From contig PLCI01000099.1 in assembly GCA_003135595.1 (NCBI GenBank), forward strand, positions 568 to 11,559: a DNA stretch of 10,992 nucleotides, given 5' to 3'. The stretch comes from Acidimicrobiaceae bacterium. GTDB lineage: Bacteria; Actinomycetota; Acidimicrobiia; Acidimicrobiales; RAAP-2. Below, in pieces: positions 10,967 through 10,992 of the stretch (its first letter is position 1; each line of letters starts with the position of its first letter). The translations under genes were made by a program, and so were the position numbers. Below the pieces are notes generated by a model, which worked only from the letters and a program-made list of their open reading frames with translations, was not told the origin of the DNA and searched no databases.

Positions 10967-10992
10967 ATGACGGAGCGCGCCGTCGAGTCGAT
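10967..10992 (+). CDS. Start of a further gene, cut by the window edge
   Basis: ATG followed by seven more codons (MTERAVES) before the window ends. Support is only the GGGAGA at a 6-nt spacing, the TAGGCT box just upstream, and continuous G/C at third positions. No function can be assigned. A five-codon frame starting at the GTG at 10953 (MGERA) ends in TGA overlapping this ATG; it may be chance. Confidence 0.45.

Noticed and set aside
1..10992. Search for mobile elements, attachment sites, phage or defence islands
   Set aside because: No transposase, integrase, terminal inverted repeats, target-site duplications or composition change was seen; the lone RecB-like nuclease has no cas, helicase or toxin partners.

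Overview
This is a chromosomal window from a high-GC (roughly 70% by eye) bacterium, most likely an actinomycete-type organism (Actinomycetota; an Acidimicrobiia-like lineage would fit, but that is inference). The grounds are near-universal G/C at third codon positions, many GTG starts, a group-II truncated haemoglobin very close to mycobacterial GlbO, a luciferase-like (LLM) F420-type oxidoreductase, a PimB-like GT4 glycosyltransferase, and TANNNT -10 boxes placed for leaderless mRNAs. I see no phage genes, insertion sequences, CRISPR arrays or integration scars. It reads as ordinary, densely packed chromosome rather than an accessory island.

Layout. (1) 1-437, minus: 5' part of a PspA/IM30-family membrane-stress coiled-coil gene. 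(2) 499-3814, minus: a tightly packed operon in transcription order purK (N5-CAIR synthetase), purE (N5-CAIR mutase), a ChbG/YdjC-like carbohydrate-deacetylase homologue with a changed motif, a 35-residue single-helix peptide separated from it only by an in-frame TGA, and an unknown six-helix membrane protein. The first two junctions are 4-nt overlaps. (3) 3852-4760, plus: LLM-class oxidoreductase, divergent from purK. (4) 4764-5369, minus: DsbA-fold oxidoreductase with a single active-site Cys. (5) 5435-6744, minus: a stand-alone RecB-type PD-(D/E)XK nuclease with four Cys placed for an Fe-S cluster, coupled by a 1-nt overlap to a PAP2 lipid phosphatase. (6) 6795-7115, plus: small unknown protein. 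(7) 7148-7218, minus: tRNA-Gly(TCC). (8) 7254-7625, plus: GlbO. (9) 7622-8608, minus: RDD-family membrane protein with ten consecutive nine-residue repeats at its N-terminus. (10) 8734-10941, plus: an apparent four-gene operon of a CxxC zinc-ribbon protein, a thioredoxin-fold CDGC protein, a 74-residue CxxC-x7-CxxC protein, and a PimB-like GT4 glycosyltransferase. (11) 10967-10992, plus: the first codons of one more gene.

How it works together. purK and purE catalyse consecutive steps of purine synthesis. The PAP2, GT4, PspA and RDD genes point to envelope and phospholipid biology, but I see no single pathway joining the window.

The most informative non-coding signal is a repeated promoter pattern. 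Four GTG-start genes have TANNNT exactly 6 nt before the start codon (the spacing expected for leaderless transcripts), a fifth has a one-base variant at the same spacing, and genes with Shine-Dalgarno sequences carry the same box further upstream. I found no convincing large novel system. The best leads are the nine-residue repeat domain, the TGA-separated YdjC/transmembrane pair, and the Cys-rich trio in front of the glycosyltransferase.
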